The notes under the pieces were generated by a model that did no database searches, was not told where the DNA came from, and saw only the letters and a program-made list of their open reading frames with translations. A program made the position numbers and the translations under genes. From Brachionus koreanus (taxonomy: Eukaryota; Rotifera; Eurotatoria; Ploima; Brachionidae), in assembly GCA_016987375.1 (NCBI GenBank), contig PJRA01000160.1, positions 1,282,624 to 1,346,623 of the forward strand: a DNA stretch of 64,000 nt. The letters run 5' to 3'. This document shows positions 12,689 to 22,515 of the stretch, in pieces. Each line of letters opens with the position of its first letter. Positions within the stretch are counted from its first letter, which is position 1.

Positions 12689-13419
12689 AAAGCAATAATT
12701 CTAATTTATCTCAATTTGAAAAAAATACACTAAATAATCATAAAAAGGTTAGTAATTTTGTATTACATTCCAAGCTCTGGTCTTTTTTTTCTAGATGGTT
12801 TCCGCTTTTGGCCTATTACCGAAACAAAAACTTTTTTTGAAATTACATTACATTTTTTTTTAACTTTTTTCTAATTGCAATTCTTGGTATATATTTATAA
12901 ACATAGGTTTTGAATTACTCAATATAAGAACTTGTTGAAATTTTCCAATTTTTTTCTCCATCGTGGACATCAAAATTTAAAATTTTTAATTTAAATGATG
13001 TTTTATTTCACCTGCTGCAAATTAGAATCCAATTTAAAATTCTATATTTTATAGAATGATATCTAAAATCCATTAAAATAGCTGATTTATTTTCTTTGGC
13101 TGAATATTAAAAAGGCTGATCACCTATTCACTGGTCGACCAGTCACACAAAACTTAACAAAAGAGAAAAAAATTGACCATGTTTATTCGACTGCTGTACT
13201 GGTACGTGCTCAGCTAATGGTAGCTGTGTTGATGAATACGTGTCCCTTTAAGTACAAATAAAATTTAGTTAATCGAAAGAGAAATAATTGGAACTAAGGT
13301 TAGTTTGTTCAAAAGCCAGATAAAATCATTAATGAAATGAAAGATTAGGAGATGATGTCTGATGAATTTGTTGCAGCTGGTCCTAGTTAAAGTGACAATA
13401 GTCTATTTATAAATAGAAC
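12689..13419. other. Intergenic; unidentified decayed patch at 13110-13400
   Basis: 12689-13090 is plain AT-rich DNA. 13110-13400 is less AT-rich, with short broken frames on both strands, and is followed at once by the Tc1-like terminal repeat. No identity could be assigned. Confidence 0.3.
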
Positions 13420-13421
13420 TA

Positions 13422-14586
13422 ACGGGTGATGCATAAGTAAATGGACAAAAGTTAAGTTACCTTGCCCGATCATGCAACTGATCAGGGGATCATATATATA
13501 TTTATTTATAAACTACTAAAAATTAGCTGTAATATTGCAAAAAAAGATTTTTAAAATGGGACTTTCTATGTTTGAACGNNNNNNNNNNNNNNNNNNNNNN
13601 NNNNNNNNNNNNNNNNNNNNNNNNNNNNNNNNNNNNNNNNNNNNNNNNNNNNNNNNNNNNNNNNNNNNNNNNNNNNNNNNNNNNNNNNNNNNNNNNNNNN
13701 NNNNNNNNNNNNNNNNNNNNNNNNNNNNNNNNNNNNNNNNNNNNNNNNNNNNNNNNNNNNNNNNNNNNNNNNNNNNNNNNNNNNNNNNNNNNNNNNNNNN
13801 NNNNNNNNNNNNNNNNNNNNNNNNNNNNNNNNNNNNNNNNNNNNNNNNNNNNNNNNNNNNNNNNNNNNNNNNNNNNNNNNNNNNNNNNNNNNNNNNNNNN
13901 NNNNNNNNNNNNNNNNNNNNNNNNNNNNNNNNNNNNNNNNNNNNNNNNNNNNNNNNNNNNNNNNNNNNNNNNNNNNNNNNNNNNNNNNNNNNNNNNNNNN
14001 NNNNNNNNNNNNNNNNNNNNNNNNNNNNNNNNNNNNNNNNNNNNNNNNNNNNNNNNNNNNNNNNNNNNNNNNNNNNNNNNNNNNNNNNNNNNNNNNNNNN
14101 NNNNNNNNNNNNNNNNNNNNNNNNNNNNNNNNNNNNNNNNNNNNNNNNNNNNNNNNNNNNNNNNNNNNNNNNNNNNNNNNNNNNNNNNNNNNNNNNNNNN
14201 NNNNNNNNNNNNNNNNNNNNNNNNNNNNNNNNNNNNNNNNNNNNNNNNNNNNNNNNNNNNNNNNNNNNNNNNNNNNNNNNNNNNNNNNNNNNNNNNNNNN
14301 NNNNNNNNNNNNNNNNNNNNNNNNNNNNNNNNNNNNNNNNNNNNNNNNNNNNNNNNNNNNNNNNNNNNNNNNNNNNNNNNNNNNNNNNNNNNNNNNNNNN
14401 NNNNNNNNNNNNNNNNNNNNNNNNNNNNNNNNNNNNNNNNNNNNNNNNNNNNNNNNNNNNNNNNNNNNNNNNNNNTCTATTGAAAAATAAATTCTTTACA
14501 TCAGAAAAAAAACCAGAACTGAATATCATTTTATTTTTTGAGATATTCGCTTTTAATTTTTGTCCATTTACTTATGCATCACCCGT
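13422..14586. mobile_element. Tc1/mariner-like element with 29-bp perfect TIRs; interior unsequenced
   Basis: The left end 13422-13450 begins ACGGGTGATGCATAAGTAAA. The right end 14558-14586 is its exact reverse complement over 29 bp. The bases just outside are TA on both sides (13420-13421 and 14587-14588), the hallmark target duplication of the superfamily. The enclosed length, about 1165 bp counting the N run, is the size of an autonomous Tc1/mariner element, so the transposase gene is probably hidden in the gap. The strand of that gene cannot be seen. Confidence 0.85.
13579..14475. other. Assembly gap (897 N)
   Basis: A run of N with no sequence. It sits wholly inside the TIR-bounded element 13422-14586, so it most likely hides repetitive transposon sequence rather than a host gene. 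Gap length may be an estimate. Confidence 0.99.
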
Positions 14587-14782
14587 TAAAGAGAAAAATA
14601 AGGCTGATTATCAAAGACTTTGTTTAATTTAAGCAATTTAAGTTTAATTATGATTGTGTTTTATACAATTTATTATTTAAAAATAAGCCAAAAATATATT
14701 TTTTGGTGTAATAATAAAAAAATGACGCTTTGGTCCCTTTATAATATTAAAATTTTCTTTAATTTATAAGATTTTTAATTAA

Positions 14783-15781
14783 GCCATAAATAAAAATTTG
14801 GCAGAAAATAATTTCACATTAAGCTTTTTTAAATTTCTGGATGATTACTTGTTGCAAAAAATTGGTTTCCTTCTTAAAATAAAATTTTTCTTAAGATTGA
14901 CAACAACTGAAAATAAAGTTCAAAAATTAACTGTTAGCTGGGCAATAAATGCCACAAATAGTTTAATTGCAGCGATTTATGCGAAAAGTTTGATTGTTAC
15001 AAATAATTCTCATTTTAATCTATATGGAATAGAATATGGTTCACTTTATTCATCCTTCCAGCACAATTTAAAAAATCCATGTGTTTCTGGACTGATATTT
15101 GATAAAAAATTGTTAATCGGAGACTGCTTAGACTCAAGCTTAAATATCTGGTATATTGAAAAGCTAAATGAGCCGCCTATTTTAACAATTAGAACTAACA
15201 ATGAATTTAACTGCTTGACAGTTTTGAAAAATGGAGATTTGGCAATTGGATGGAAAAGGAATGTTCATGAAATTGTAATTCTTGATTCTTTTAAAGGATC
15301 TTTAAAAAAAACTCTTGTTGGTCATACAGATAAAGTAACTCAAATTTCACAAACAATGGAAGAATACCTAATTAGTAGTTCGGCCGATAAATCAGTAATT
15401 TTTTGGGATCTAAGTGGGGTTCCAATCAAAAAATTAAAATACCATGACGAAGTTAAGTCATTTGCGATTTCGAATTATTTGTTTGCTGTTGGCTTATTAA
15501 ACAAACAAATTAAGATAATAAGTTTAAAAAATGGAAAAAACGTAAAAAATTTACTAACAAGTTCAGAATTGTGTGAAAAACAATGCATTCAATTTTTAGA
15601 TGATCAAAGTCTTTTATTAGTTTCTATTGAGAAAACAGTAGAAATTTGGAATCCAAATTATGAAACATTAAATTCAACATTGAATTTTCATTTCACAAGT
15701 ATCAAGCAAGTTTTTAAGAATAATGACAATTTGTTTACAAGATCTGACACCGAAATAATCAAATGGTCTATGGTTTTATAA
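14783..15781 (+). CDS. WD40-repeat protein, 3' exon without a start codon
   Basis: An uninterrupted frame runs from just after an in-frame TAA (14780-14782) to the stop at 15779-15781. The upstream part has no ATG; the first methionine lies far inside, in QISQTMEEYL. It encodes several degenerate WD40 blades. The clearest are TLVGHTDKVTQI...SSADKSVIFWDL (a GH...WD pair), an earlier blade ending SLNIWYI, and later ones ending IKIISL and VEIWN. WD40 propellers are protein-binding scaffolds, and no specific partner can be inferred. Acceptor-like AGs at 14782-14783 and 14803-14804 suggest a 3' exon. Its 5' exons would have to lie beyond the adjacent transposon, so this may equally be a 5'-truncated copy. 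Confidence 0.55.
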   Translation, partial: AINKNLAENNFTLSFFKFLDDYLLQKIGFLLKIKFFLRLTTTENKVQKLTVSWAINATNSLIAAIYAKSLIVTNNSHFNLYGIEYGSLYSSFQHNLKNPCVSGLIFDKKLLIGDCLDSSLNIWYIEKLNEPPILTIRTNNEFNCLTVLKNGDLAIGWKRNVHEIVILDSFKGSLKKTLVGHTDKVTQISQTMEEYLISSSADKSVIFWDLSGVPIKKLKYHDEVKSFAISNYLFAVGLLNKQIKIISLKNGKNVKNLLTSSELCEKQCIQFLDDQSLLLVSIEKTVEIWNPNYETLNSTLNFHFTSIKQVFKNNDNLFTRSDTEIIKWSMVL

Positions 15782-16588
15782 TTTTTTACTAAAATATTTA
15801 AAACTAAATTAATCAATAAAAAATATATAAAAAAATAAAAATATGCATTTTTTTTATTTTTTTTTTGTAAAAGCTAAATAGATTAATTCTTAAAATTTTG
15901 TTTTTAGGCTAAAACCCAAAAAAAGTAATTGAGCTTTTGATTGAGGTTTCAGGGTGAAATCAAGGACAACTCAGGTTTTGTGAAATTTTTAAACAGAAAA
16001 TTGAAATATTCTTAACGTTAAGATTTGATTGTTTAGCGCCAAAATAATGACTATCATTTAGGATATTTTCCTTGTTCATCTCCTATTTTTTATAACCAAT
16101 TTTACGAACTAAAACCCCGCACTACGGCATTCCTGACCATATTTGGTTACGCCTAAAAGACCATGTATTGCAAGGAACACCATAAAAAACAAATAGACTA
16201 GGAAACAAAAGAAGAACAGCTACAAACAGAAGCATTCTGAGAAGCATCTACTTAGAAAATTAAGAACTAAAGCGGCCGCAGAAGCAGCTTAATTAATTTG
16301 TATAAACAAAATTAATTATTTAAAAAGATAACATAATATTTTTGACTAATAAAAAAAATAAAAATTGAAAATTTTATTTAAAACTTTTAAATTTTTTAAA
16401 AAAATCTATAAAAATTAAATTTATATTTTTGAATATAAAGCTTGAGTGTAGAGAATTTCAACATTGATCTCCTGATTACAAAGCTTTTTATCAACCTTGA
16501 AAAAAAAAATCCAAAAAATTTTACTATTTGATTTTGCCATTCGTTTTATTAAGTTTTTGCTATTCAAAAAAATATATTTTTAAATTTT
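15782..16588. other. Intergenic with an unidentified less-AT patch
   Basis: Mostly AT-rich. 16100-16290 is less so and encodes a short stretch reading HYGIPDHIWLRLKDHVLQG before a stop. It is likely a piece of an old mobile element, but I cannot name it. Confidence 0.3.
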
Positions 16589-18497
16589 TTGAGTCATTTT
16601 GTTTTTTCAAACACTATTTTTTTTAACTTTTTAAACTATTCTTTGAAGGTGAAATATAACATTGGAGATTCTCCTAAAGCTAGTACATCAAAATTGGCTT
16701 TAGAAGAAGAAAAACAATTGCCAAAAATAAAAGGTTTTGGACTTTGCTGCTCAGTTTGTAGCAATAAAGTTCTACCTTCAAAAATGGTAAAGTTAAATTG
16801 TGGTCATTCGTGCTGTTCAAATCACAATTTACTTGAAAAAGATTGCCCTTGGTGCAAGATGGTTAATAAAGAAGACATTTTAGGTGCAATTGATCCGAAT
16901 AAACCTGTAAGGGTATTTGATGATATCCAGGACTCTACAGAAGAATTCGAGAATAATGAGAGCTTTAATGAAACTCTTGAAATGGCTCTAAGTGAATTTG
17001 GACTAGAAGAGTTCAGAGGTTGTCAAAAAGCAGCAATAGTGGCAAGCTTGTTGGGTTTCCACATTTTTGTCTTCATGGCAAGTGATGGCGGCAAAAGTAT
17101 CATTTCAACTATAGTTGGAATGATCGAAAATGGTGTAACGGTTGTAATTTGTCCGTTACATACAATTATTGCGGATCAAATTAGACATCTGGAGAGTAGT
17201 GGGGTGCCGGCAGCTCAGTATAATCCGAATAATGCAAATAATCGGGACATATACAATGGTTTAATTTGCACAGTTCCAAAATTTAAGATGATATATTTAA
17301 CTCCGGAACAATTTGTGTCAAATGGTTTTCAAACATTATTGTCAAAGATGGTTGAAAATAAGACATTGGATAGAATTGTTTTGGACGAAGCACATCGCAT
17401 ATACAAATGGGGCTATGACTTCAGAAGAAAATACCTTAATGTTGGTTCAGTAATAAGAAGCTGTTGCATCAACATTAAGGTAATTGTGGTGACAGCAACA
17501 GCTACTCAAGAATGCAGAAAAGGCATCCTAGAGGTTTTAGGCATCGAGTCAAATGAATTTAAATTTTTTTAAAGTTCATTTGATAGGCCTAATCTTAAAT
17601 TTATGGTATCGTCGGGAGGTATATCGCCGCAGGATGTGGACAATTCTATACTTGATCTCTTGTCTAGTGATTATAAAAGTCAAAAAGGGATCATTTATAC
17701 TAATAGTAGATCGGATTGTGATTCGCTGAGTGATAAGATCACCAAGAAGTTAATAAGAAAATGTAAATCTTATCACCAGGGAATCACAATTGAAGAAAAA
17801 ACCTTTATTCTGGAAGAGTTTGTAAATGGAACCATCGATTTGATTGTCGCAACAATTTTGTTTAGCATGGGAGTAAATGTATCAGACCATAGATTTGTGA
17901 TTCATAGAGGAATGCTATTATCAAGAATGTAGCAGAGCAGGTAGGAATGGTATGGCTAGTGAATGTAGGATGTTCTGGTTTTCTAATGATTACTTTTTGA
18001 AAAGAAAAGGAATTTTTGGAAGACCGGAATACATATCTGACGAAGATGAAATCAATGCAAAATGGGTTAATAAGGAATGGATAGCCTGGAAGCTTGTGAC
18101 CAATATGTAAAAACAATGTCCTGTGTTTGTTCCCGTTTTGTGCTGAAAAAGAAATTAAATCCTCAGCAAAAAGGACATTAAATATGTATTTTATCGAAAA
18201 GCATTGTGGTGATCTCCCGGCTAATGGTTGTTTTTTTACTCGGAGACTGGTCGGAAAATGCAAAACCTCCAAAATATTTGTGCGAAGATTGTGGGGTGCT
18301 GTTTAAGCGAAAGGATAAATATCTCAAGCACACAAGAACACAGTAAATGAGAGATTTGAAGAGAGTGAAAAGACAGTCCAAAAACTTCCAAAAGAAAGAG
18401 TAGGACGAAATCATTTGAGGAACCTCCGGACAGCAAGCGTTCAACGGCTTTGGACGGAGCAATTGGTTTAGAAGAAGATGGCGACCATAGCAATTAA
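16589..18497 (+). pseudogene. Broken RING + RecQ-like helicase + C2H2 gene
   Basis: The reading frame begins with a RING-like zinc cluster (CCSVC...NCGHSCC...CPWC), then a RecQ-type helicase core. The helicase motifs are FRGCQKAAI (motif 0), ASDGGKSI (Walker A), ICPLHTIIADQIRHLE (Ia), DEAHRIYKWGYDFRRKY (II), VTATAT (III), GIIYTNSRSDC (IV), MGVNVSDHRFVIHRGM (V) and, after a frameshift, YYQECSRAGRNG (VI). Further 3', in other frames, come a Cys-containing segment and one C2H2-like finger (CEDCGVLFKRKDKYLKH, 18263-18346). An in-frame TAA at 17570-17572 splits an otherwise continuous frame just before the SSFDRPNL block. A frameshift near 17915 and later stops break the rest. The Walker A differs from the usual RecQ TGGGKS. 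It is a decayed gene, perhaps once carried by a mobile or subtelomeric element. Confidence 0.8.
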
Positions 18498-18546
18498 GAA
18501 CTGTGTTAATTTTAGCTATTTTTTTTATTTTAAAGTTTTATTTTAA

Positions 18547-19008
18547 GGTAAAATAGATAAAAGGGTGGGAAAGGAAAAAATTAGCTTTACAAACGGGGAT
18601 TGTATTGTAAAAGGGTTAGGGTTTATCTAGATATAGAACGTAAAATTTTTTTCAATTATTTCAGGGTTTAGATCGAATTAGGCGTTTTTTTTCCGAATTC
18701 TAACCAATTCTGATCGAAATATGCCAAATGTTTTAGGTAAAAAAGATAAAAGGGTGGGAAAGGAAAAGTTTAGCTTTACAAACGGGGATTTATACACATT
18801 AGATGTACATTTCCTTCCAATTAAAATAAAGAAGTTATCTTATTGTGTTGTAAAAGGGTTAGGGTTTATCTAGATATAGAACGTAAAATTGTTTTCAATT
18901 ATTTCAGGGTTTGGATCGAATTAGGCGTTTTTTTTCCGAATTCTAACCAATTCTGATCGAAATATGCCAAATGTTTTAGGTTAAAAATATAAAAGAGTGG
19001 GAAAGGAT
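18547..19008. repeat. Tandem repeat, about 2.2 units (189 and 243 bp) 3' of the helicase relic
   Basis: Each unit begins GGTAAAATAGATAAAAGGGT (with variants) and contains AAAGGGTTAGGGTTTATC, ATAGAACGTAAAAT and GAATTAGGCGTTTTTTTTCC. Units start at 18547, 18736 and 18979, and the third is cut after about 30 bp. The second unit carries an extra 54 bp or so (near 18792-18846) absent from the first. It is non-coding. The position right after the helicase relic suggests it was part of the same element. Confidence 0.8.
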
Positions 19009-19959
19009 TATTATGGGTTTAGGGAATTAGGATTTAGGATAATACAGTTTAAAAGGAATTTTTTAGGTTCGGAAGATCTTTTCTCTACAATAATTCTGAT
19101 CTTTAAAGGCCTTTTCAAAGGGAGGGGGGGATTATAGGTAAGGTGGAGTATGAAAAGGGTGCCCCCAATTTTAAATCCAACTAAAAAAAATTGACTCTTT
19201 TTATTAAGATTTTTGAATTCCTTGATAAAAAACACATAAACTAATATAAAAAATAATAAAATTTTTGTTTTATTTTTATACACCTTTTGCTCGAAAAAAA
19301 TGAATAGAACATACAAAATAGAAATAGATTTTAATAATTTGACTTAATTTTTAATAAAAAAACACAGCAAATCTATCAGAATATATTTTCTTAATATTTT
19401 TTGTTTAATTTTTAAATAAAATAGTTAAATTCTTAAATTAACTTAATTTTGACTTTGCTTTGCTCTTTTAGAAATAAATTAAAAGCTCACAAATTCTCAC
19501 CATTGAAATTGCTAAAGAGTAAATAATTAATAAAAATAAATGTCAAAAATTAACACTTTGAATTATATTGAACCAAATATCGCTAAATCCAAATAGGAAA
19601 CTACAGATAAGAAAACCTCCTTATGCCATAAATCATGTAAGGGATGCAATATACGGCTAAAACTTTTTATCAATTTTTTATGATCAAATCAAATAATTTA
19701 TTAGAGCTGCTAAATAATTCTAACAAGTTAAAGAATTTTTGAAATAAATGATTGGATTTGTAAAAAATGTCTCTCTGGTGTAAAGTTTGGGAAAAAAAAA
19801 TTACAAATGAAATATTGAATAACGAAAATAATTGCAAACTTAGCAGTGGAACCCCAAATCGAAATTGAACTTCAATTGGGAACTGATTCGCAATTGGAAG
19901 CCAAACTTAGAGCCAAAAAAATATTGACAAAAAAAAAAGCTTAAAATTGGTTTAACAAG
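19009..19959. other. Intergenic between helicase relic and DDE transposon relic
   Basis: AT-rich with no coding signal. The stretch 19850-19920 contains an imperfect inverted pair around TTCAATTGGGAAC / GCAATTGGAAGCC that could be the end of the transposon whose coding relic follows. Confidence 0.3.
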
Positions 19960-21481
19960 AGCCTATTTGCGCATAAGCGGTGTTTGATTTGTAAAAAGCT
20001 AAATAAATGGAAAAAACTAAAATCCTTAAATGCTGAGTGTGTAATTGATTTATATGTTCAAACAAATGTTTTTGTTCAACCTGTTAGTAGGTTTTGTTTT
20101 AATCATTTAAATGATTATGGTTTGATAAGAAAAGAAGAATTAAAAAAAAAATTTTCGGTTAATGATGAAATAAACCTTGATTCTGAAAATATTAAAAAGC
20201 TTTTTGAAACTTTTCGAGCAAAATGTATCAATTCATCCATTTTTATATTTTTTCGGATCTTGAGCAAGTTATTGTCGAACTTTCTTTACGAATTACTGGG
20301 CTTAATATCAATGAATTTAAAGTAATTGCATCTATGTTAAAAAATATGAAAAATAATAATAAAAGAACAAAAAATCAGGCATTATTAGTATGCCTTTTTT
20401 CGCTTTAAACTGGCTTAGATCAAGATAGTATAGCAGCATGCTTGCAATTAAAAAGTAGAAAAGAAGTTCATCGTTTTTTAAATCAGTGTAGAAATTCACT
20501 TCAGCAGGTCCTGGTCTCTGATTATCTTGAAAATCAAACAAGAGATTTTGATTGATTTTGAATTGAGAAAAATTTTGTTGGATTAATTAACGAAGTAGAT
20601 ATTTTTTTAGTCGATAGAGGTTTCAGAGATTGTGTTGAAGTTCTAACACAAATTCAGAAAGTTGTTTCTGGAACTCCGTGTTTCCTCAAACCTAAACAAA
20701 AACAGTTTAGTTCATTAGAAGCTAATAAATCAAGATTAATTACGAAATTTAGATGGGTGATAGAAGCAATTAATGGATTATTAAGGCAATCATTTAAAGC
20801 TTTGGCCAACGTTTCAAAAAAGGTCTTACCTGTTATACTAATTGATTACAAAAGTGCTGCTGCTTTAATTAACCTTTTTTTCTCGAGATTATTTTCTGAT
20901 AAAAATAATAGAAAAATGATAGCTGATAGAATGAAAGAAAAATAAAATGTAGAGAATGATTTACAAGAATATATTGAAAAAAATAATTTATTAAGAAGAA
21001 AATCTAAATTCGTTAGACTTGAACAAGAAACTATCGAAGAATTTCCTTACATCGATAAAGAGATAATTCGTAAAGTGATAACTTTATGAACTTATCAATT
21101 GAAACAAATCTTTAGGTATTTGGCTGATCATTTTAACGAAAAGACCATCATGAAATCTACATAGATAAGCTTCCCTTTAATCAAGATGTCAAATATAGAA
21201 TCGTTTTTTTTTAAATGCGGTCAAGGAACTCTAAAAAAACTAAATACAAAGTTTATATCCGGTATGTTAAAGAAAGAAGCAATGAAAGAGTAGAAGAAAA
21301 AGAGCTTATTAATGGTTGGTACTGTACATGTAAAAATGGAGCTAGAACTGTTGGATGTTGCTCACACGTCGCAATTTTAATTTTTTATTTGAGCTGTGGA
21401 ATTGATGAGTACGATTTTACTTATCCTGCTGAATTTTTAAACGAAATAGTTGCATATGTAGCCGAAAAAAGCGATGATTAA
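19960..21481 (+). pseudogene. DDE_Tnp_4-type transposase relic with SWIM zinc finger (PIF/Harbinger-ISL2EU-like)
   Basis: The parts, in order: a Cys/His N-terminal finger (CLICKKL...CFNHLNDYGL); a helix-turn-helix region (TGLDQDSIAACLQLKSRKEV); the second catalytic Asp in DIFLVDRGFRDCVEVLTQ; PCFLKPKQKQF; the region of the catalytic Glu (KFRWVIEAINGLLRQSF); a YIEKNNLLRRKSKFV linker; and a SWIM finger (WYCTCKNGARTVGCCSHVA: CxC...CxH). Stops and frameshifts interrupt it, for example near 20408, 20553 and 20943. The segment that should hold the first catalytic Asp is missing between about 20550 and 20600, so this is an internally deleted copy. The family call is from memory of animal DDE_Tnp_4 proteins ending in SWIM. 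Confidence 0.7.
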
Positions 21482-21524
21482 GATGGAAAAATCCACTCAA
21501 ACTGTTAAATAAAATAGTTTTAAT

Positions 21525-21737
21525 TTGACAGTTTTTAATGGTGACATACCTACAATCATTAAAATTAAACAAAATACTTACAATCTTTTGTTCTGTACAT
21601 ATTTTGAATCAAATCATTTTAAAGCAGTGTTTTCGATAAATGAAGAGAATTGGATGATTCACGATTTGAAACCAAGAAATCTGGAGAAAGCTTCTAGAAA
21701 CAAAAAAATTAGTACTTGTTTTTATTATTTGTTTTAA
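21525..21737 (+). pseudogene. Possible transposon-derived ORF fragment
   Basis: Seventy codons with motifs FESNHFKAVF and NWMIHDLKP. These resemble the end of peptidase-like (ubiquitin hydrolase-like) proteins found next to animal transposons, where an NHF block is followed by W-x-x-D. It begins only 44 bp after the SWIM stop, so it may be a remnant of the same element. Weak evidence. Confidence 0.25.
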
Positions 21738-22515
21738 AAAAATAGTAATATTTTTAAAATCTAATTTATTTAGAAAGATTAAAAACAAAATAATTTTAAA
21801 AAAAAAAGTATGTTTTTTTTATAATTATTTATTCTAAAATACTATACTTATATAATTTAATTTTTAAATACATTTAGCAACATTATTTCTAAAATATTTT
21901 TAAAAATTCGAAAACAGCACATAATTTTGTCCTAAAAAAAAGGTAAAATAATTTAGAAATAATGTTGCTAAAACTGGGGCAAAAATCGATTGGATAGGAA
22001 AAATTGTCCTTTGAAATTTTTAAATAAATAATCAGCTGAGATTTCTTGTGTTAAACCAATTTTTTTTAATTTTTTTCTAAAATATAAGAAGGCTTTAAAA
22101 ATCGGCATTATTTAGTGTGCGTCCAAAAATAATCCAAAATCAAATCCAAAAATAAAGCTTAAAACAAACTTGAAAATTATGAAAAAAAAAATTGGAAATT
22201 AACAAACAAAAAGTAAAAAAACTTTTGAGTAAAATTACAAATATCAAATTGAAAATAAATTAGTTATTACCGATATTAATTATTTATGTTAAAAATTATA
22301 CAAAAATAATTTATTCTTAAATTGCAATAATTGAAAATTTAATTAAAATATTACTGTTTATTCAAAACGAAATATGCATTTTTTTGATCGCTTTTATCAT
22401 TTACTTTTTTTTATTTGAAAAATATTCCAGAATAAAATTTTAAAAATAACTTAGATTTTTAATTTTTTTTAAAATATGCTTCGAGATAAATATTTTAATT
22501 TATGAATAAATTAGC
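21738..22515. other. Intergenic upstream of TPGS2
   Basis: AT-rich with no coding signal. ATTTAGAAATAATGTTGCTAAA near 21952-21973 is roughly the reverse complement of TTTAGCAACATTATTTCTAAAA at 21876-21897, an inverted pair of unknown origin. An AG sits one base before the TPGS2 start ATG. Confidence 0.35.

Noticed and set aside
13516..14632. Three long open frames spanning the first N run
   Set aside because: They exist only because N codons are not counted as stops. The real bases at either end are transposon ends.
18600..18870. GGGTTAGGG as a telomere tract
   Set aside because: Only isolated single motifs inside a longer repeat unit, not a telomeric array.
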